Source: Berberis thunbergii
Lineage: Eukaryota; Streptophyta; Magnoliopsida; Ranunculales; Berberidaceae
DNA length: 64,000 bases
Assembly: GCA_003290165.1 (NCBI GenBank)
Contig: QNQO01001152.1
Location: forward strand, 1-64,000
Direction: 5' to 3'
A program made the translations under genes and the position numbers. The notes beneath the pieces were generated by a model. The model saw nothing but the letters and a program-made list of their open reading frames with translations, did no database searches and was not told where the DNA came from. How positions within the stretch are numbered: the stretch's first letter is position 1; each line of letters opens with the position of its first letter. This document shows, piece after piece, positions 61,878-64,000 of this stretch.

Positions 61878-63539
61878 ACTCTAAGGCCAAGCCAATGCAC
61901 TTTAAAGTAAAAATAGAGCCTTTAAAGCTTAGCAGAGCCCTTGATAACATAACAACACATCAAAAAAATGGTACAACAGTGCCAAAAATGCGAGCAATAT
62001 ACTAGTATCTAACAAGTGCGATAGCTAGCCAAACTAGTATAATATCAATAAATTGGAAATATATTTTGCCTTTCAATAAGTATGAGGGGAATGAACCAAT
62101 AATGATGATGTTGCATATGATTCACATACTATTATGATCTCTAAACAATGGAAACTAAATTTCAGAATAACAAATAAGGTCGTTTTTTGATATGCTACAG
62201 TGTCATTTATGAAAGTATAATAAAATTTACACAAGTACTTGAATTCTCACCTCCTCCTATCTTTAAAAAATTTAGGGTTTTAACTGTAGAGAGTGAAACA
62301 ATGTGAATGACAACGGGAAGCTAAAAAGGGTTTAAATATATGGGGTAACTGAATGCATTATAAGTGATGACTAATGGTCAAATTTGAAATAGTCGTTGGG
62401 GCATGTTTCGTCACGGTTTTTAAATTTCATTGTTTTATTTTCCCTGATCAACCTTGTTGGAGAACAATTAGAACAATGTATAAATTTGTTTGAAATAAAT
62501 AATGTAACTATTTGTATGATAAATTGATTATAACGAAATAAAATAAATAAATAAATCTACTAACTTGTACTGCAGATTGAGGCTTGCAAAATCACTATTT
62601 TGAATTGGCGGAATTGGTACGTCTTAATTTGTGGATAGAGGCTAGCGGATTCACTATGTTTTATAGACAAAATTCACCCCTGCTCGGTGTTGTAGTTCTT
62701 TAGACGTTTAACTACTAGGATTCAACTATCTAATACCAACACCGTAGGCCGTAGCATAAGGGTGTTGGATCTGGCGAATTTACCGAATGTGATCTCTCTC
62801 AGAAGTGAAGAAGCATGAATAACTCTATAAAAATTAATGTTTTGGAGAACTTGTTTTTCTCTTCAATATATAGAGAACAAAATGATGTGTTGATCAGACA
62901 CATCTTTTCTCTTCAAGTGCAAAAGACACATCTTTTCTCTTCAATGTTGGTTATTTGCTATACAAGCTCCAACAATATCCCACATTGGTATAATAAATAT
63001 ACAAAGTTGTCTTCTGGAGAGAAACTTAGACATAATATACATTGGGAGAGGTGTCTTTTAGATTTGAACATTCCTTAGTGAATACTTATTGGATTTACTG
63101 GTGACGCAGTGTGTATATGAGACATTGAACTGTTCACCATGTTTACTAAATCAAAACAATGAAGATCACACATATTATAACTTCACATTTTTCAATTCAT
63201 ACGGTTGTGTTCATTTTGATCTTGAACAAATCTCGAATTCATGAGAGCTTTAGATAACTCAGCCATATCATTCTCATAAATGCGACCTCACATCTACTCC
63301 CATATAGGTGACACTTATATTATTAATACCTTGTTGTATTCATCTTATCTCTCAAGAGATTAGTGTCATTAAGAATAAATAAATATTCACCTTGACCATC
63401 ACAGGTAGTATACATTTTTTATCATAGGAATGAGTAAGTGTGTACGCTATTATTTGAGTTTCACTTAACTAGTTTGCCTTTTTGAACCTAGGCCTTGAAA
63501 TTTCATTTGGCTAGGTTATGTTTCCGCTAGGTATACTCC
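61878..63539. other. Non-coding stretch, probably including the 3' LTR of the next copia element
   Basis: No host exon was recognised. On the minus strand the segment about 62830-63000 contains CCAATGTGGGATATTGTTGGAGC, a TATATATTG box and duplicated AAGAGAAAAGATGTGTCT units, as in an LTR promoter/R region. It lies downstream of the minus-strand RNase H frame, so it is probably that element's LTR. The exact LTR borders and target duplication could not be fixed. Confidence 0.4.
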
Positions 63540-64000
63540 TCATTGGATTGACATTAAGCCCATTCCCCTCAATAATTTTAACACTTGCTCTTTTGGTATA
63601 TCCTTTGTAAGTTGATCTGCAATATTCTCCTTTGACTTCATATAGTCAATTGAAATGATCCCAGTTTTGAGCAATTGTTTTATTGTGTTATGCCGTCGTT
63701 TTATGTGCTTAAACTTGCCATTGTAAATGTTATTTTTTGCTCGCGCAATGGTTGTCATGCAGTCACAGTGAATACATATAGCAGTCACAGGTTGAGGCCA
63801 TAATAAAATATCTTCTAAAAAATTTCTCAACCAATCTGCTTCTTTAGCAGTTTCATCTAAGGCTATAAATTCATATTGCATTGTGGAACGTGCTATACAC
63901 GTTTGTTTTTGTGATTTCCACGACACAGATGCCCCACCAAGTGTAAATACATATCCACTTGTGGATTTTGCCGTTTTATCGGATATCCAATTAGCATTCG
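63540..64000 (-). mobile_element. Ty1-copia RNase H, 3' end of a second element (cut by window edge)
   Basis: The minus-strand frame is open from the window edge to a stop at 63540-63542. It reads [37 protein letters not shown], then [24 protein letters not shown] and [11 protein letters not shown], the RNase H and C-terminal tail of a copia polyprotein. It is a different lineage from the 56.4-kb element (shared motifs but clearly different sequence). At least this last part shows no stop. The rest lies beyond base 64000. Confidence 0.9.

Overview
This is nuclear DNA from a flowering plant, most likely a eudicot and possibly a woody one; I cannot name the species. Coding sequence is split into short exons by AT-rich introns with GT...AG borders. 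All the genes recognised are plant families, and the spaces between and inside them are packed with plant transposable elements. No bacterial, organellar, tRNA, rRNA or CRISPR feature is evident.

Layout from left to right. 2.7-7.0 kb (minus): the first four coding exons of a plastid trigger-factor-like protein; its 3' exons were not found in the window. About 8.3-22.0 kb (plus): a complete six-exon gene for a GPI-anchored protein of the At1g61900 family. It has an unusual repeat-rich linker, a 15-nt micro-exon and a 3.65-kb intron with a GC-AG border. 25.0-25.4 kb (minus): a small proline/serine-rich reading frame of unknown function. 26.3-38.0 kb (minus): a 13-exon LUC7-like gene (U1 snRNP-associated splicing factor), with introns swollen by hAT and Tourist-type elements. 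42.8-49.6 kb (minus): a NIN-like protein (NLP) transcription factor gene of NLP8/9 type, whose frame is broken at many places, including in the RWP-RK and PB1 domains. 51.6-54.8 kb: a head-to-tail chain of short non-autonomous Helitrons. 56.35-61.88 kb: a decayed Ty1-copia retrotransposon with a perfect 5-bp target duplication, itself interrupted by a deleted Ty3-gypsy chromovirus with its own 5-bp duplication. 63.5-64.0 kb (minus): the 3' end of a second Ty1-copia element that runs off the window.

The genes have unrelated jobs: plastid protein folding, a cell-surface anchored protein, 5' splice-site selection and nitrate-type transcriptional control. I see no sign that they form a pathway. 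The GPI gene splices in frame from start to stop (2196 nt). LUC7 needs two missing bases, and the NLP gene needs at least seven corrections, of both signs. Residual assembly error and real gene decay both fit; raw reads or transcripts would decide.

The most notable items are the Helitron chain, the basic octapeptide array in the GPI-anchored protein, the frame-disrupted RWP-RK motif, and the set of hAT-type elements whose ends and 8-bp duplications can be read directly. I found no convincing new defence, metabolic or RNA system.
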